Below are positions 49,558 through 58,165 of a DNA stretch of 64,000 bases, piece after piece (position 1 is the stretch's first letter; every line of letters starts with the position of its first letter). Made by a program: the position numbers and the translations under genes. This DNA is from Bradyrhizobium sp. RD5-C2. Its GTDB lineage: Bacteria; Pseudomonadota; Alphaproteobacteria; Rhizobiales; Xanthobacteraceae. The stretch is taken from contig NZ_BOVL01000017.1 in the NCBI RefSeq assembly GCF_019972155.1, positions 22,719 to 86,718 on the forward strand. The letters run 5' to 3'. A model generated the notes under the pieces. The model did no database searches. It was not told the DNA's origin and saw only the letters and a list, made by a program, of their open reading frames with translations.

Positions 49558-50334
49558 CTAACCCCACCCCGACGTTAGCCCGCCGTCCACCGTGTAGATC
49601 ACGCCCGACGTATAGCCTGCGCGGTCGGAGGCCAGGAACGCCATCAGGTCGCCGATCTCGCGCGCATGCGCGGGGCGGCCGAGCGGGAGGCCCTTCTGGA
49701 ACTCCTTGTAGCGGCTCTCGTCGCCAAACTGGTTCTTGGCGCGGGTCTTGAGCAGCGTGACGTGGCGGTCGGTACCGACCGGGCCGGGATTGATACCGAC
49801 GACGCGGATGTTGTCGGCGAGGCTCTTGCCGCCGAGCGCGCGGGTGAACGACATCAGCGCCGCATTGCCTGCGCTGCCGCAGATGTAGTTGGCGTCGAAT
49901 TTCTCGCCGGCCGCGCCGATGTCGTTGACGATCACGCCGCCGCCGCGCGCCTTCATCTGGGCATAGACCGCGCGCGTCAAATTGACATAGCCGAACACCT
50001 TGAGCTCCCAGGCATGCCGCCAGGTCGCCTCGTCGATCTTGTTGATCGAGCCGCCCGGGATGTCGCCGGCATTGTTGACGAGGATGTCGATGTCGGCAGC
50101 CTCTTTTGCCAATCGCGCAAGATCTTCGGATTTGCGCAGGTCGACGACGCTGATCGCGGCATCGATCTGGTGCGCGGAGCGCAGCCGCTCGGCCAGTGCC
50201 TTCAATTGCTCGCCGTTGCGGGCGGCGAGCAGCAAATTGGCGCCTTCCTCGGCAAAGGCTTCGGCGGCGGCCGCGCCAATGCCCTTGGAGGCGCCGGTGA
50301 TCAGGACACGTTTGCCGCGCAGATGCAGATCCAT
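49558..50334 (-). CDS. SDR-family protein lacking the canonical Ser and Lys catalytic residues
   Basis: The 258-residue protein has the SDR cofactor loop TGASKGIGAAAAEAF, NNAG (87-90) and the C-terminal YTSGVIYTVDGGLTSG. The catalytic region departs from the norm. The usual Ser segment reads VNDIGAAGEKF, and the YxxxK motif reads Tyr150-Ile-Cys-Gly-Ser154, so the Lys is replaced by Ser. I recall a subgroup with this YxxGSAGNxxL sequence, but its chemistry is unclear. It is divergent from a tartrate-dehydrogenase-like gene. Confidence 0.85.
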   Translation of the reverse strand: MDLHLRGKRVLITGASKGIGAAAAEAFAEEGANLLLAARNGEQLKALAERLRSAHQIDAAISVVDLRKSEDLARLAKEAADIDILVNNAGDIPGGSINKIDEATWRHAWELKVFGYVNLTRAVYAQMKARGGGVIVNDIGAAGEKFDANYICGSAGNAALMSFTRALGGKSLADNIRVVGINPGPVGTDRHVTLLKTRAKNQFGDESRYKEFQKGLPLGRPAHAREIGDLMAFLASDRAGYTSGVIYTVDGGLTSGWG

Positions 50335-50437
50335 GGGATGTCTCGCTTTGGTATGAGGAATGGATGTCAGCGAAATTGGTGGGGCAGGGTCGCGCCGCGG
50401 TCAACACTGCACTGCAGCGTTGCGCTCTCGCGAAGTT

Positions 50438-50455
50438 TGGTCCATTGCAGGACCA
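50438..50455. promoter_or_regulatory. Inverted repeat upstream of the tartrate-type dehydrogenase gene
   Basis: TGGTCC-ATTGCA-GGACCA is a perfect 6+6 inverted repeat in the 169-bp divergent gap between the SDR and dehydrogenase genes. TGGTCN-type half sites are typical of GntR-family regulators, but no such gene is adjacent. Confidence 0.4.
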
Positions 50456-50503
50456 TCAGGATAGGCGGCATTGCCGGCCGGGCAAATCACAAGGGTGTTC
50501 TCG

Positions 50504-51580
50504 ATGAGCAGCAAAAAGCAGTATCGGATTGCAGTCATTCCCGGTGACGGCATCGGCAAGGAAGTGATGCCGGAGGGCCTGCGCGTCATCGAGGCGGCGG
50601 CGAAGAAGCACGGCGTCGACGTGAAGTTCGACCATTTTGACTTCGCCTCCTACGACTACTACGAAAAGCACGGCGAGATGATGCCGGCCGACTGGAAGGA
50701 CCAGATCGGCAAGCATGACGCGATCTATTTCGGTGCGGTCGGCTGGCCGGCCAAGATCCCGGATCACATTTCGCTGTGGGGCTCGCTGATCAAGTTCCGG
50801 CGCGAATTCGACCAGTACGTTAATCTACGCCCGGTGCGGCTGATGCCCGGCGTGCCGTCGCCGCTGGCGAACCGCAAGCCCGGTGACATCGATTTCTGGG
50901 TGGTGCGCGAGAACACCGAGGGCGAATACTCCTCCGTCGGCGGCCGCATGTTCCCGGATACCGACCGCGAATTCGTCACGCAGCAGACCGTGATGACCCG
51001 CGTCGGCGTCGACCGCATCCTGAAATTCGCGTTCGATCTAGCGCAGTCGCGGCCGAAGAAGCATCTGACTTCGGCGACCAAGTCGAACGGCATCTCCATC
51101 ACCATGCCCTATTGGGACGAGCGCGTGGAGGCGATGGCCAAGAAGTATCCGGGCGTGAAGTGGGACAAGTACCACATCGACATCCTCACCGCGAACTTCG
51201 TGCTGCATCCGGACTGGTTCGACGTCGTGGTCGGCTCCAATTTGTTCGGGGATATCCTGTCCGACCTCGGTCCGGCCTGCACCGGCACGATCGGCATCGC
51301 GCCGTCGGGCAACATCAATCCGGAAGGCAATTTCCCGTCGGTGTTCGAGCCGGTGCACGGCTCGGCGCCTGACATCGCGGGGCAGGGCATCGCCAACCCG
51401 ATCGGCATGATCTGGTCGGGCGCGATGATGCTGGAGCACCTCGGCGAGAAGCAGGCAGCCGCCGCCATCGTCGGCGCGATCGAGCGCACGCTCGGCGAAC
51501 GCACGCTGCGCACCCGCGACCTCGGCGGCAACGCCGACACCACGGCGTGCGGCAAGGCCGTGGCGGAGATGGTGGAGTAA
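50504..51580 (+). CDS. Tartrate dehydrogenase/decarboxylase-like (isopropylmalate dehydrogenase family)
   Basis: The 358-residue NAD-dependent beta-decarboxylating dehydrogenase belongs to the tartrate/D-malate branch. It starts YRIAVIPGDGIGKEVMPEGL. The substrate region LRPVRLMPGVPSPL and WVVRENTEGEYSSVGGRMF matches TtuC/DmlA rather than LeuB. Metal-binding acids lie in VVVGSNLFGDILSDLGP, and the NAD site in EPVHGSAPDIAGQGIANPIG. Both tartrate and D-malate are possible substrates. The ATG at 50504 was chosen. It is convergent with a 2-hydroxyacid dehydrogenase gene. Confidence 0.88.
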   Translation: MSSKKQYRIAVIPGDGIGKEVMPEGLRVIEAAAKKHGVDVKFDHFDFASYDYYEKHGEMMPADWKDQIGKHDAIYFGAVGWPAKIPDHISLWGSLIKFRREFDQYVNLRPVRLMPGVPSPLANRKPGDIDFWVVRENTEGEYSSVGGRMFPDTDREFVTQQTVMTRVGVDRILKFAFDLAQSRPKKHLTSATKSNGISITMPYWDERVEAMAKKYPGVKWDKYHIDILTANFVLHPDWFDVVVGSNLFGDILSDLGPACTGTIGIAPSGNINPEGNFPSVFEPVHGSAPDIAGQGIANPIGMIWSGAMMLEHLGEKQAAAAIVGAIERTLGERTLRTRDLGGNADTTACGKAVAEMVE

Positions 51581-51599
51581 GCTGCGCTGTCAACCACGG

Positions 51600-51740
51600 G
51601 GTCGCCCTGGCGAAAGCCAGGACCCATTACCCCGAGTGCTCGTTGGCTTGATAGGTCTGACCACCGGCCTGCGCGATGACACAGGCCGGTGGTAATGGGT
51701 CCTGGATTGCGCTCGCTACGCTCGCTTGTCCAGGACGACG
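51600..51740. repeat. Nested palindromic repeat (family E) at a convergent junction
   Basis: CCAGGACCCATTACC (51617-51631) and GGTAATGGGTCCTGG (51691-51705) are perfect 15-bp inverted arms. Inside them CCACCGGCCTG (51661-51671) and CAGGCCGGTGG (51682-51692) form a second stem. The outer flanks CGCCCTGGCGAAAGCCAGG and GTCCAGGACGACG extend the structure. It fills the gap between two convergent genes. Confidence 0.88.
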
Positions 51741-51747
51741 TCGATAA

Positions 51748-52659
51748 TTATTGCTTCACGATCCTGCGGCAATGCTCCCATGCCGCGTGGATCAGGTTCT
51801 CGCTCGCCTCGGGCGTGCGGAACGCGGAATGCGCCGACAGCGTCACGTTCGGGATCTTGGTCAGCGGGTGATCCTTCGGCAGCGGCTCGATGTTGTAGAC
51901 ATCGAGGCCGGCGTGGCGGATGTGGCCCGAATTGAGCGCATCGATCATCGCCTGCTCGTCGACGATGGCGCCGCGCGCAGTGTTGATCAGCACTACGCCC
52001 TTCTTCATCCTGGCGATCTTCTCGCGCGTGATCATCCCGCGGGTCTCGTCGTTCAAGAGCAGATGGAGCGAGACCACGTCGCTGTTCGCCAGCACCGTGT
52101 CGAGCTCGGTGAATTCGACGCCCGGATGGCTCTTGGGCGACCGGTTCCAGGCGATCACCTTCATGCCGCTGCCGAGCGCGATGCGGGCGACTTCGGCGGC
52201 GATGCCGCCGAAGCCGACCAGGCCGAGCGTCTTGCCGGTGAGCTGCATGCCGTCCTCGCGCAGCCAGTTGCCGGCGCGCATCTCGCGGTCCATCTGCGCG
52301 ATCACCCGCGCCGACGACCACATCAGCGCGATTGCGGATTCCGCGACCGCGGTGTCGCCATAACCCTTGATCAGGTGCACGGAGATGCCGAGCTCCGCGA
52401 GCTCTTCCGGGTTCATGTAGCTGCGCGCGCCGGTGCCGAGGAACACGACGTGCTTCAGGCCGGCGCACTTTTTCGCGATGTCGGTCGGCAGCGCGGTGTG
52501 ATCGACGACCGCGATCTCGGCGCCGTCGAGCACCGCCGGATAGTCCTCGGACTTGATGTCCGGGTTGCGGTTGATCCGCATCCTGGGATCGCCGGGCTTT
52601 TCCAGCCGCTCCGTGATGACAGCGAGCGATTCATTGGCGTCGACAAACACTGCGCGCAC
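51748..52659 (-). CDS. D-isomer-specific 2-hydroxyacid dehydrogenase
   Basis: The 303-residue protein has the NAD-binding motif TLGLVGFGGIAAEVARIAL, the substrate arginine in LINTARGAIVDEQA, the catalytic Glu region and the His in LSAHSAFRTPEASEN. The start is read as the GTG at 52659, because GGAGG lies 6 bp upstream; a GTG at 52671 would lie on that ribosome site. It could act on glyoxylate/hydroxypyruvate or a similar 2-oxoacid. It is 30 bp downstream of, and on the same strand as, an M20 amidohydrolase, so they probably form one operon. Confidence 0.88.
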   Translation of the reverse strand: MRAVFVDANESLAVITERLEKPGDPRMRINRNPDIKSEDYPAVLDGAEIAVVDHTALPTDIAKKCAGLKHVVFLGTGARSYMNPEELAELGISVHLIKGYGDTAVAESAIALMWSSARVIAQMDREMRAGNWLREDGMQLTGKTLGLVGFGGIAAEVARIALGSGMKVIAWNRSPKSHPGVEFTELDTVLANSDVVSLHLLLNDETRGMITREKIARMKKGVVLINTARGAIVDEQAMIDALNSGHIRHAGLDVYNIEPLPKDHPLTKIPNVTLSAHSAFRTPEASENLIHAAWEHCRRIVKQ

Positions 52660-52689
52660 GAAAGCCTCCACTGAAGGAAGAAGGGATGA

Positions 52690-53940
52690 TCAGGATGCGA
52701 CGCCGGCGAGCGCCAGCACCGTATGCATCAGGACGTTGGCGCCGGCGGCACAATCGGTCTGCGTGGCGTCTTCAAGCTCGTTGTGGCTGATGCCGTCCTT
52801 GCAGGGCACGAACACCATCGCCGCCGGGATCACCGTGTTGAGGTTGCAGGCGTCGTGGCCGGCGCCGGAGGTGATGCGGCGGTGCGAATAGCCGAGGTGC
52901 TGGGCTGCGTTCTCCACGGCGTCGACCAGCTTCGGGTCGAAATGCGTCGGCGCCTTGCGCCAGACCAGATCGAGCTGAACCTCGACCTTGCGCCGTGCGG
53001 CGATCTCGGCAACCGCGGCCCGCAGGTCACGATCCAGCGCGTCCATGATCGCGGCATCGGCGCTGCGGCAATCCACCGTGAAGGCGATCTCGCCGGGAAT
53101 GACGTTGCGCGAGGGCGCTGCGATCACCGCCTCGCCGATGGTGCCGACCGCCTTCGGGCCATGTTTCTTTGCGATGCTTTCCATCGCCAGCACGATCTCC
53201 GACAGCGTCGCTAGCGCGTCGCGGCGCAGCGGCATCGGGGTGGATCCCGCGTGGCTCTCGAAGCCTGTGATCTTGCCGTCGTACCACAACACGCCCTGGC
53301 CGGAATCGACCACGCCGATGGCCTTGCCTTCGGCCTCCAGGATCGGGCCCTGTTCGATATGCAGCTCGACGAAGCTGGTGAACTTCTGGCGGCCGACCGG
53401 GGCATCGCCGCGATAACCGATCGAGTCGAGCGCCTGCGCCACCGTGACGCCCTCGGCGTCCTTGCGCGACAGAATGTCGTCGGTGGTGAAATCGCCGACA
53501 TAGGCGGCCGAGGCCATCATCGCCGGCGCAAAGCGCGAGCCTTCTTCGTTGGTCCAGTTGCAGATGCAGATCGGCAGCTCGGTCTCGATCCCGGCATCGT
53601 TGAGCGTACGCACCAGTTCGAGCCCGGCCAGCGTGCCGAGGATGCCGTCATATTTGCCGCCGGTCGGCTGGGTGTCGAGATGCGAGCCGACGCCGATCGG
53701 CGGCTTCGACATATCCCGCCCTTTCCGCAACCCGAACATCGAGCCGAGCGCATCGACCTGCACCTCGAGGCCGGCGCTCTCGCAGGCCTTGCGGAACCAG
53801 TCGCGTACCTGCTTGTCTTCGGCGCTGAGGGTCAACCGCCGCACGCCGCCCTTGGGCGTCGCACCGAATTGCGCGGTTTCGTGGATGGTGCCCCAGAGGC
53901 GGGCGGAATCGATCTGCAGGTTGGTGGCGGCTCGGCTCAT
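52690..53940 (-). CDS. M20-family amidohydrolase (allantoate/N-carbamoyl-amino-acid hydrolase-like)
   Basis: The 416-residue metal-dependent amidohydrolase has two-metal ligands in GVGSHLDTQPTGGKYDGILG, the NEEGSRF motif (WTNEEGSRFAPAM) and a His in SFVELHIEQGPILEAEG. These three stretches are diagnostic of the allantoate amidohydrolase / beta-ureidopropionase / L-carbamoylase subgroup. Specificity cannot be separated by eye. It is cotranscribed with the 2-hydroxyacid dehydrogenase, which would suit degradation of an N-carbamoyl compound to a 2-oxoacid (inference). Confidence 0.9.
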   Translation of the reverse strand: MSRAATNLQIDSARLWGTIHETAQFGATPKGGVRRLTLSAEDKQVRDWFRKACESAGLEVQVDALGSMFGLRKGRDMSKPPIGVGSHLDTQPTGGKYDGILGTLAGLELVRTLNDAGIETELPICICNWTNEEGSRFAPAMMASAAYVGDFTTDDILSRKDAEGVTVAQALDSIGYRGDAPVGRQKFTSFVELHIEQGPILEAEGKAIGVVDSGQGVLWYDGKITGFESHAGSTPMPLRRDALATLSEIVLAMESIAKKHGPKAVGTIGEAVIAAPSRNVIPGEIAFTVDCRSADAAIMDALDRDLRAAVAEIAARRKVEVQLDLVWRKAPTHFDPKLVDAVENAAQHLGYSHRRITSGAGHDACNLNTVIPAAMVFVPCKDGISHNELEDATQTDCAAGANVLMHTVLALAGVAS

Positions 53941-53962
53941 GTCGTCAGTCCATTTTTATTCG

Positions 53963-54043
53963 GTCATTCCGAGGCGATGCGTCAGCATCGAACCCGGAAT
54001 CTCGAGATTCCGGGTTCGGCTCTTCGAGCCGCCCCGGAATGAC
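53963..54043. repeat. Dispersed palindromic repeat, family B (copy 2)
   Basis: GTCATTCCGAGGCGATGCGT...ACCCGGAATC mirrors GATTCCGGGTTCGG...CCCCGGAATGAC. It matches the family B copy at 21352-21450 in its ends and differs in the centre. It lies between two tandem - strand genes (LysR upstream, amidohydrolase downstream). Confidence 0.9.
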
Positions 54044-54064
54044 GTTTGATTATCCGGCACTCGT

Positions 54065-54991
54065 TCAATGGCGCGCCGCGTCCATCGCGTCAACCGCCAC
54101 GCTCGCCTGCGCGATCTGCCTGGCGAGATGGGCGACGCGCTCGATGGCGACCGCATCGGGGGAGGCGAGCCAGCTCGCGGTGAAGGTGAGGGGCGGCAGC
54201 TTGAGGTCGGTATCGAGCAATTGCAAGCGGCCGTCAGCGAGTTCGTTCTCGACGATCGCCGACGGAATCACCGCAATGCCAAGGCCTTCATTGGCCATGT
54301 GGATCACGGTCGCGAGCGAGGTCGAGGCATGCAGCCGGATCGGCGGCAGATCGGGGGCATTGAACAGCGCACGCACGGTCTCATAGGGCTGGGTCTTGCG
54401 CGGAAACGTGATGATCGGAAACCGCGCCAGATCCCGCCGCGCCACCGGGCCGGGGCCGAGACCGAGCGACGGGCTCGCCAGGAAACCGATCGGGTAATCG
54501 CACAGCACATGATTGTGCGCGCCGGATGCCGAGACCGGTCCGAGCACGAAGGCGAGCTCGATCTCCTGCGCCAGCAGCCGCGGGGTCAGGTTCGGCGTGA
54601 TGTCGACCTCGATCTCGAGCGACAGGTTCGGGTAGATCTCGTTGACGCTCTTGACCAGCCGCGGCAGCCAGGTGTGCACGATGGTCTCCGCGACACCGAG
54701 CCGCAGCGCGCCGCGCATCGCCGAGCGGTCGCCGACCTCCGCCATCATCTCCGAGCGCAGGCCGATCAGTTTCTCGGCGTAGGTCATCATCAGCCGTCCG
54801 CTCGGCGTCGGCGAGGCCACCCGGTGATCCCGGTTCAACAGCTTGACGCCCATCTCGCGCTCGAGCTGGGCGATGCGCTGGGAGATCGCGGGCTGGGTGG
54901 TGTTGAGCCGCTGGGCGGCGCCGCGGAAGCTGCCGAGCTTGACGACCCAGAGGAAGGTTTCGATCGAGCGGAAGTCCGTCATTGGAAGCAT
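54065..54991 (-). CDS. LysR-family transcriptional regulator
   Basis: The 308-residue LysR protein has an HTH at residues 5-62 (FRSIETFLWVVKLGSFRGAA, LNTTQPAISQRIAQLEREMG) and a typical effector domain. It is divergent from the DUF1445 gene. A perfect 10-bp-arm palindrome with T-N11-A geometry begins 8 bp beyond its start codon, so it very likely controls that promoter and perhaps the importer behind it. The ATG at 54991 was chosen; one at 54982 is in frame. Confidence 0.93.
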   Translation of the reverse strand: MLPMTDFRSIETFLWVVKLGSFRGAAQRLNTTQPAISQRIAQLEREMGVKLLNRDHRVASPTPSGRLMMTYAEKLIGLRSEMMAEVGDRSAMRGALRLGVAETIVHTWLPRLVKSVNEIYPNLSLEIEVDITPNLTPRLLAQEIELAFVLGPVSASGAHNHVLCDYPIGFLASPSLGLGPGPVARRDLARFPIITFPRKTQPYETVRALFNAPDLPPIRLHASTSLATVIHMANEGLGIAVIPSAIVENELADGRLQLLDTDLKLPPLTFTASWLASPDAVAIERVAHLARQIAQASVAVDAMDAARH

Positions 54992-54998
54992 ATCCCCG

Positions 54999-55021
54999 AT
55001 CGATAAATCCTATTTATCGAT
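54999..55021. promoter_or_regulatory. LysR-type operator (perfect palindrome with T-N11-A)
   Basis: ATCGATAAAT (54999-55008), spacer CCT and ATTTATCGAT (55012-55021) form a perfect 10+10 inverted repeat. T55004 and A55016 are exactly 11 bases apart, the LysR consensus. It lies in the 111-bp gap between lysR and the DUF1445 gene. Confidence 0.72.
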
Positions 55022-55102
55022 TTTGATTAGAAAGGACGATTAGACATTATATCACGCTTGGTGTTGGTTTGTCCTTGTCGAGATTATGGGCAGGAGAATC
55101 CC

Positions 55103-55921
55103 ATGACTGTTTTTGCGGCAGTGCAGCGATCTCAGGGGGAGCCGGTGCTGGCGAGCGTCGAAGCGCGGCGCGCCAGCCGCAACGGCATGGCCTCGGCCAC
55201 CACGGCCGGTCTCGCCAACGGTTTCGTCCAAGGCAATCTGGCGATCCTGCCGGAGAAGCTGGCCGGCGCCTTCCATCGCTTCTGCCAGCTCAATCCCAAA
55301 CCGTGCCCGATCATCGGCATGTCCGATGTGGGCGATCCCCGCATCCCCGCGCTCGGCCTCGACCTCGACATCCGCACCGACGTGCCGCGCTACCGGGTTT
55401 GGCGCGACGGCGAGGTGGCCGACGAGCCGACCGACATCACCAAATACTGGCGCGACGATCTCGTCACCTTCGTGCTCGGCTGCTCCTATTCGTTCGAGGA
55501 GGCGCTGCTGGAGGACGGGCTGCCGATCCGTCACATCGAACGCAACCTGCGTGTGCCAATGTACCGGACCAACATCGCCTGCCAGCCGTCGGGGCCGTTC
55601 GCGGGACCGATGGTGGTGTCGATGCGCCCGTTCAAGCCGGCGGATGCGATCCGCGCGGTGCAGATCACCTCGCGTTTCCCGTCGGTGCACGGCGCACCGG
55701 TCCATCTCGGCCATCCGCATGCAATCGGCATCAAGGACATCGCCAAGCCCGACTATGGCGATCCGGTGCCGGTGGCCGATGACGAGATCCCGGTGTTCTG
55801 GGCCTGTGGCGTGACGCCGCAATCGGTGATCGCAAGTGCGAAGCTGCCTTTCGCGATCACGCATTCGCCGGGCCTGATGCTGGTGACCGATCTCAGGAAC
55901 AAGCAGCTGGCTGTGCTCTGA
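55103..55921 (+). CDS. DUF1445 family protein, putative hydro-lyase
   Basis: The 272-residue protein is of the DUF1445 (YcsI-like) family, often named putative hydro-lyase. Recognisable segments are SATTAGLANGFVQGNLAILP near residue 31, CPIIGMSDVGDPRIP, DLVTFVLGCSYSFEEAL, NIACQPSGPFAGPMVVSMRP, and the C-terminal WACGVTPQSVI with AITHSPGLMLVTDL. A DUF1445 domain occurs in mitochondrial D-glutamate cyclase (5-oxo-D-proline metabolism), but function here is unproven. The ATG at 55103 follows CAGGAG. It is divergent from LysR and 86 bp before an ABC binding protein, a layout suggesting one catabolic regulon. Confidence 0.85.
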   Translation: MTVFAAVQRSQGEPVLASVEARRASRNGMASATTAGLANGFVQGNLAILPEKLAGAFHRFCQLNPKPCPIIGMSDVGDPRIPALGLDLDIRTDVPRYRVWRDGEVADEPTDITKYWRDDLVTFVLGCSYSFEEALLEDGLPIRHIERNLRVPMYRTNIACQPSGPFAGPMVVSMRPFKPADAIRAVQITSRFPSVHGAPVHLGHPHAIGIKDIAKPDYGDPVPVADDEIPVFWACGVTPQSVIASAKLPFAITHSPGLMLVTDLRNKQLAVL

Positions 55922-56007
55922 ATAGGCAATTCGTGCAATTCATTGAGGCTTTACTGCGCGCTACAAGCGTCACATCGATAATAACAAGCTGACCAAGGGG
56001 AATTTCG

Positions 56008-57255
56008 ATGACGATCTCTCGCCGTAACGTGTTGCTGGGTGCCACTGCTGCCGCTGCGCTCGGTCCGATGGCCGCGCGCGCGCAGACAAGCGAAGTGGCA
56101 ATCGGCGTGATTTATCCGCTGTCCGGCTCAAGCGCAGCGATCGGTGTCGACGCGCAGCATGCCTTCAACACCGCGGCCGAGATCATCAACAAGAACTATG
56201 ATTTCGCACTGCCGCTCGCCAAGGGCGAGGGCCTGTCCGACCTCGGCGGCGCCAAGGTCCGCCTCGTGTTCGCCGACCACCAGGCCGACCCGCAGAAGGG
56301 CCGCGCCGAGACCGAGCGCCTGATCACCCAGGAGAAGGTCTGTGCCGTCGTCGGCACCTATCAGAGCGCGGTTGCCGTCACCGTCAGCCAGACCTGCGAG
56401 CGCTACGGCGTTCCGTTCATCTCGGCCGACAACTCCTCCCCGAGCCTGCATCGCCGAGGCCTGAAGTATTATTTCCGCGCTTCGCCGCATGACGAGATGT
56501 TCTCGGCCGCGATGTTCGACTTCTTCGATGCGATGAAGAAGAAGGGCCAGAAGATCGAGACCCTGGCGCTGTTCCACGAGGACACCATCTTCGGCACCGA
56601 TTCGGCGAACGCCCAGACCAAGCTCGCCGGCGAGCGCGGCTACAAGATCGTGGCCGACATCAAGTACCGCGCCAACTCGCCGTCGCTGACCGCCGAGGTA
56701 CAGCAGCTCAAGGCGGCGAACGCCGACGTGCTGATGCCGTCGAGCTACACCACCGACTCGATCCTGCTGGTCAAGACCATGGCCGAGCTCGGCTACAAGC
56801 CGAAGAACATCATGGCGCAGGATGCCGGCTTCTCGGAGAAGGCGACCTATGACGCGGTCGGCGACAAGCTCGAGGGCGTGATCTCGCGCGGCAGCTTCTC
56901 GCTCGATCTGGCACAGAAGCGGCCGATGGTCGGTCTCATCAACGAGATGTACCGCGCCAAGTCCGGCAAGGACTTCAACGATTACACCTCGCGCCAGTTC
57001 ATGGGCCTGATCGTGATGGCCGATGCCGTCAACCGTGCCAAGTCGACCGACGGCGAGAAGATCCGCGAGGCGCTGGTCGCCACCGACATGCCCGGCGACG
57101 TCACCATCATGCCGTGGCGGCGCGTCAAGTTCGACGAGATGGGGCAGAACAATTTCGCCGATCCGGTGCTGCTGCAATACACCGCGAAGAACTTCGTGAC
57201 GATCTTCCCGGAACAGGCCGCCGTCTCCGAGGCGATCTGGCCGATGAACAGCTGA
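56008..57255 (+). CDS. Liv-type ABC transporter substrate-binding protein
   Basis: The 415-residue periplasmic binding protein has a Tat-like signal (MTISRRNVLLGATAAAALGP, cleavage near ARAQ). The mature start, VAIGVIYPLSGSSAAIGVDA, and the ligand-site region SQTCERYGVPFISADNSSPS match the Liv/amide-urea binding family. AGGGGAATTTCG precedes the ATG. It heads a five-gene importer on the + strand. The linked DUF1445, otn/ltn and hydroxyacid genes suggest an organic acid or hydroxy-acid ligand (inference). Confidence 0.9.
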   Translation: MTISRRNVLLGATAAAALGPMAARAQTSEVAIGVIYPLSGSSAAIGVDAQHAFNTAAEIINKNYDFALPLAKGEGLSDLGGAKVRLVFADHQADPQKGRAETERLITQEKVCAVVGTYQSAVAVTVSQTCERYGVPFISADNSSPSLHRRGLKYYFRASPHDEMFSAAMFDFFDAMKKKGQKIETLALFHEDTIFGTDSANAQTKLAGERGYKIVADIKYRANSPSLTAEVQQLKAANADVLMPSSYTTDSILLVKTMAELGYKPKNIMAQDAGFSEKATYDAVGDKLEGVISRGSFSLDLAQKRPMVGLINEMYRAKSGKDFNDYTSRQFMGLIVMADAVNRAKSTDGEKIREALVATDMPGDVTIMPWRRVKFDEMGQNNFADPVLLQYTAKNFVTIFPEQAAVSEAIWPMNS

Positions 57256-57286
57256 TCGGTCGGACGCTAGAGGGGGGCAGACGACG

Positions 57287-58165
57287 GTGACAGCCGAGAC
57301 CATTATCCAGAGTTTGGCGAGCGGCCTCTTGATGGGGCTGCTCTACGGACTGATCGCCGCCGGCCTCGCATTGATCTTCGGATTGATGGACGTCGTGAAT
57401 TTCGCGCACGGCGAGTTCCTGATGATCGCGATGTACGTGACCTTCTTCCTGTTCGCGTTCTTCGCGATCGATCCCTTGCTTGCGGCGCCTTTGGTCGCCG
57501 CGGCATTGTTCGTGTTCGGCGCGGTGGTCTACCTGCTGGTGGTCCGCTTCGCGATGCGCGCCAAGGCCAATGCCGGCATGGTGCAGATCTTCTCCACCTT
57601 CGGCCTTGCGATCGTGATGCGGGGCCTTGCCCAGTTCTTCTTCACGCCGGACTACCGCAGCGTCACCAACTCCTGGGTCGGCGGCAAGACGATCTCGATT
57701 GGCGGCATCTATCTGCCGGAGCCGCAGCTGATCGGCGCGATGCTGTCGATCGCGGCCTTTGTCGCGCTCTACTTCTTCATCAATCGCACCGATTTCGGGC
57801 GCGCGCTCGAGGCGACACGCGAGGACGCCGGCGCGGTGGCGCTGGTCGGCATCGACAAGAACCGGGTGTTTGCGCTCGGCTGGGGCCTTGGTGCGGCGCT
57901 GGTCGGCCTTGCCGGTGCCATCATGGCGATCTTCTTCTACATCTATCCCGACGTCGGCGCGTCGTTTGCGCTGATCGCCTACGTCACCGTGGCGCTCGGC
58001 GGCTTCGGCAGCGTGTTCGGCGCCTTTGCCGGCGGCATCATCGTCGGCCTGGTCGAGGCGACCACCGCGCTGATCCTGCCGCCGTCGCTGAAATCGGTCG
58101 GCATCTATGCCGTCTATCTCCTGGTCGTCTTCATCCGCCCGCGTGGCCTGTTCGGATCGATGTGA
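57287..58165 (+). CDS. Liv-type ABC transporter permease (LivH-like)
   Basis: The 292-residue permease has about eight hydrophobic segments. It opens with QSLASGLLMGLLYGLIAAGL and has LIFGLMDVVNFAHGEFLM, the LivH hallmark, then YVTVALGGFGSVFGAFAGG and FIRPRGLFGSM at the end. The start is the GTG at 57287, supported by GGGGGG upstream. Its stop TGA shares a base with the ATG of the next permease. Confidence 0.91.
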   Translation: MTAETIIQSLASGLLMGLLYGLIAAGLALIFGLMDVVNFAHGEFLMIAMYVTFFLFAFFAIDPLLAAPLVAAALFVFGAVVYLLVVRFAMRAKANAGMVQIFSTFGLAIVMRGLAQFFFTPDYRSVTNSWVGGKTISIGGIYLPEPQLIGAMLSIAAFVALYFFINRTDFGRALEATREDAGAVALVGIDKNRVFALGWGLGAALVGLAGAIMAIFFYIYPDVGASFALIAYVTVALGGFGSVFGAFAGGIIVGLVEATTALILPPSLKSVGIYAVYLLVVFIRPRGLFGSM

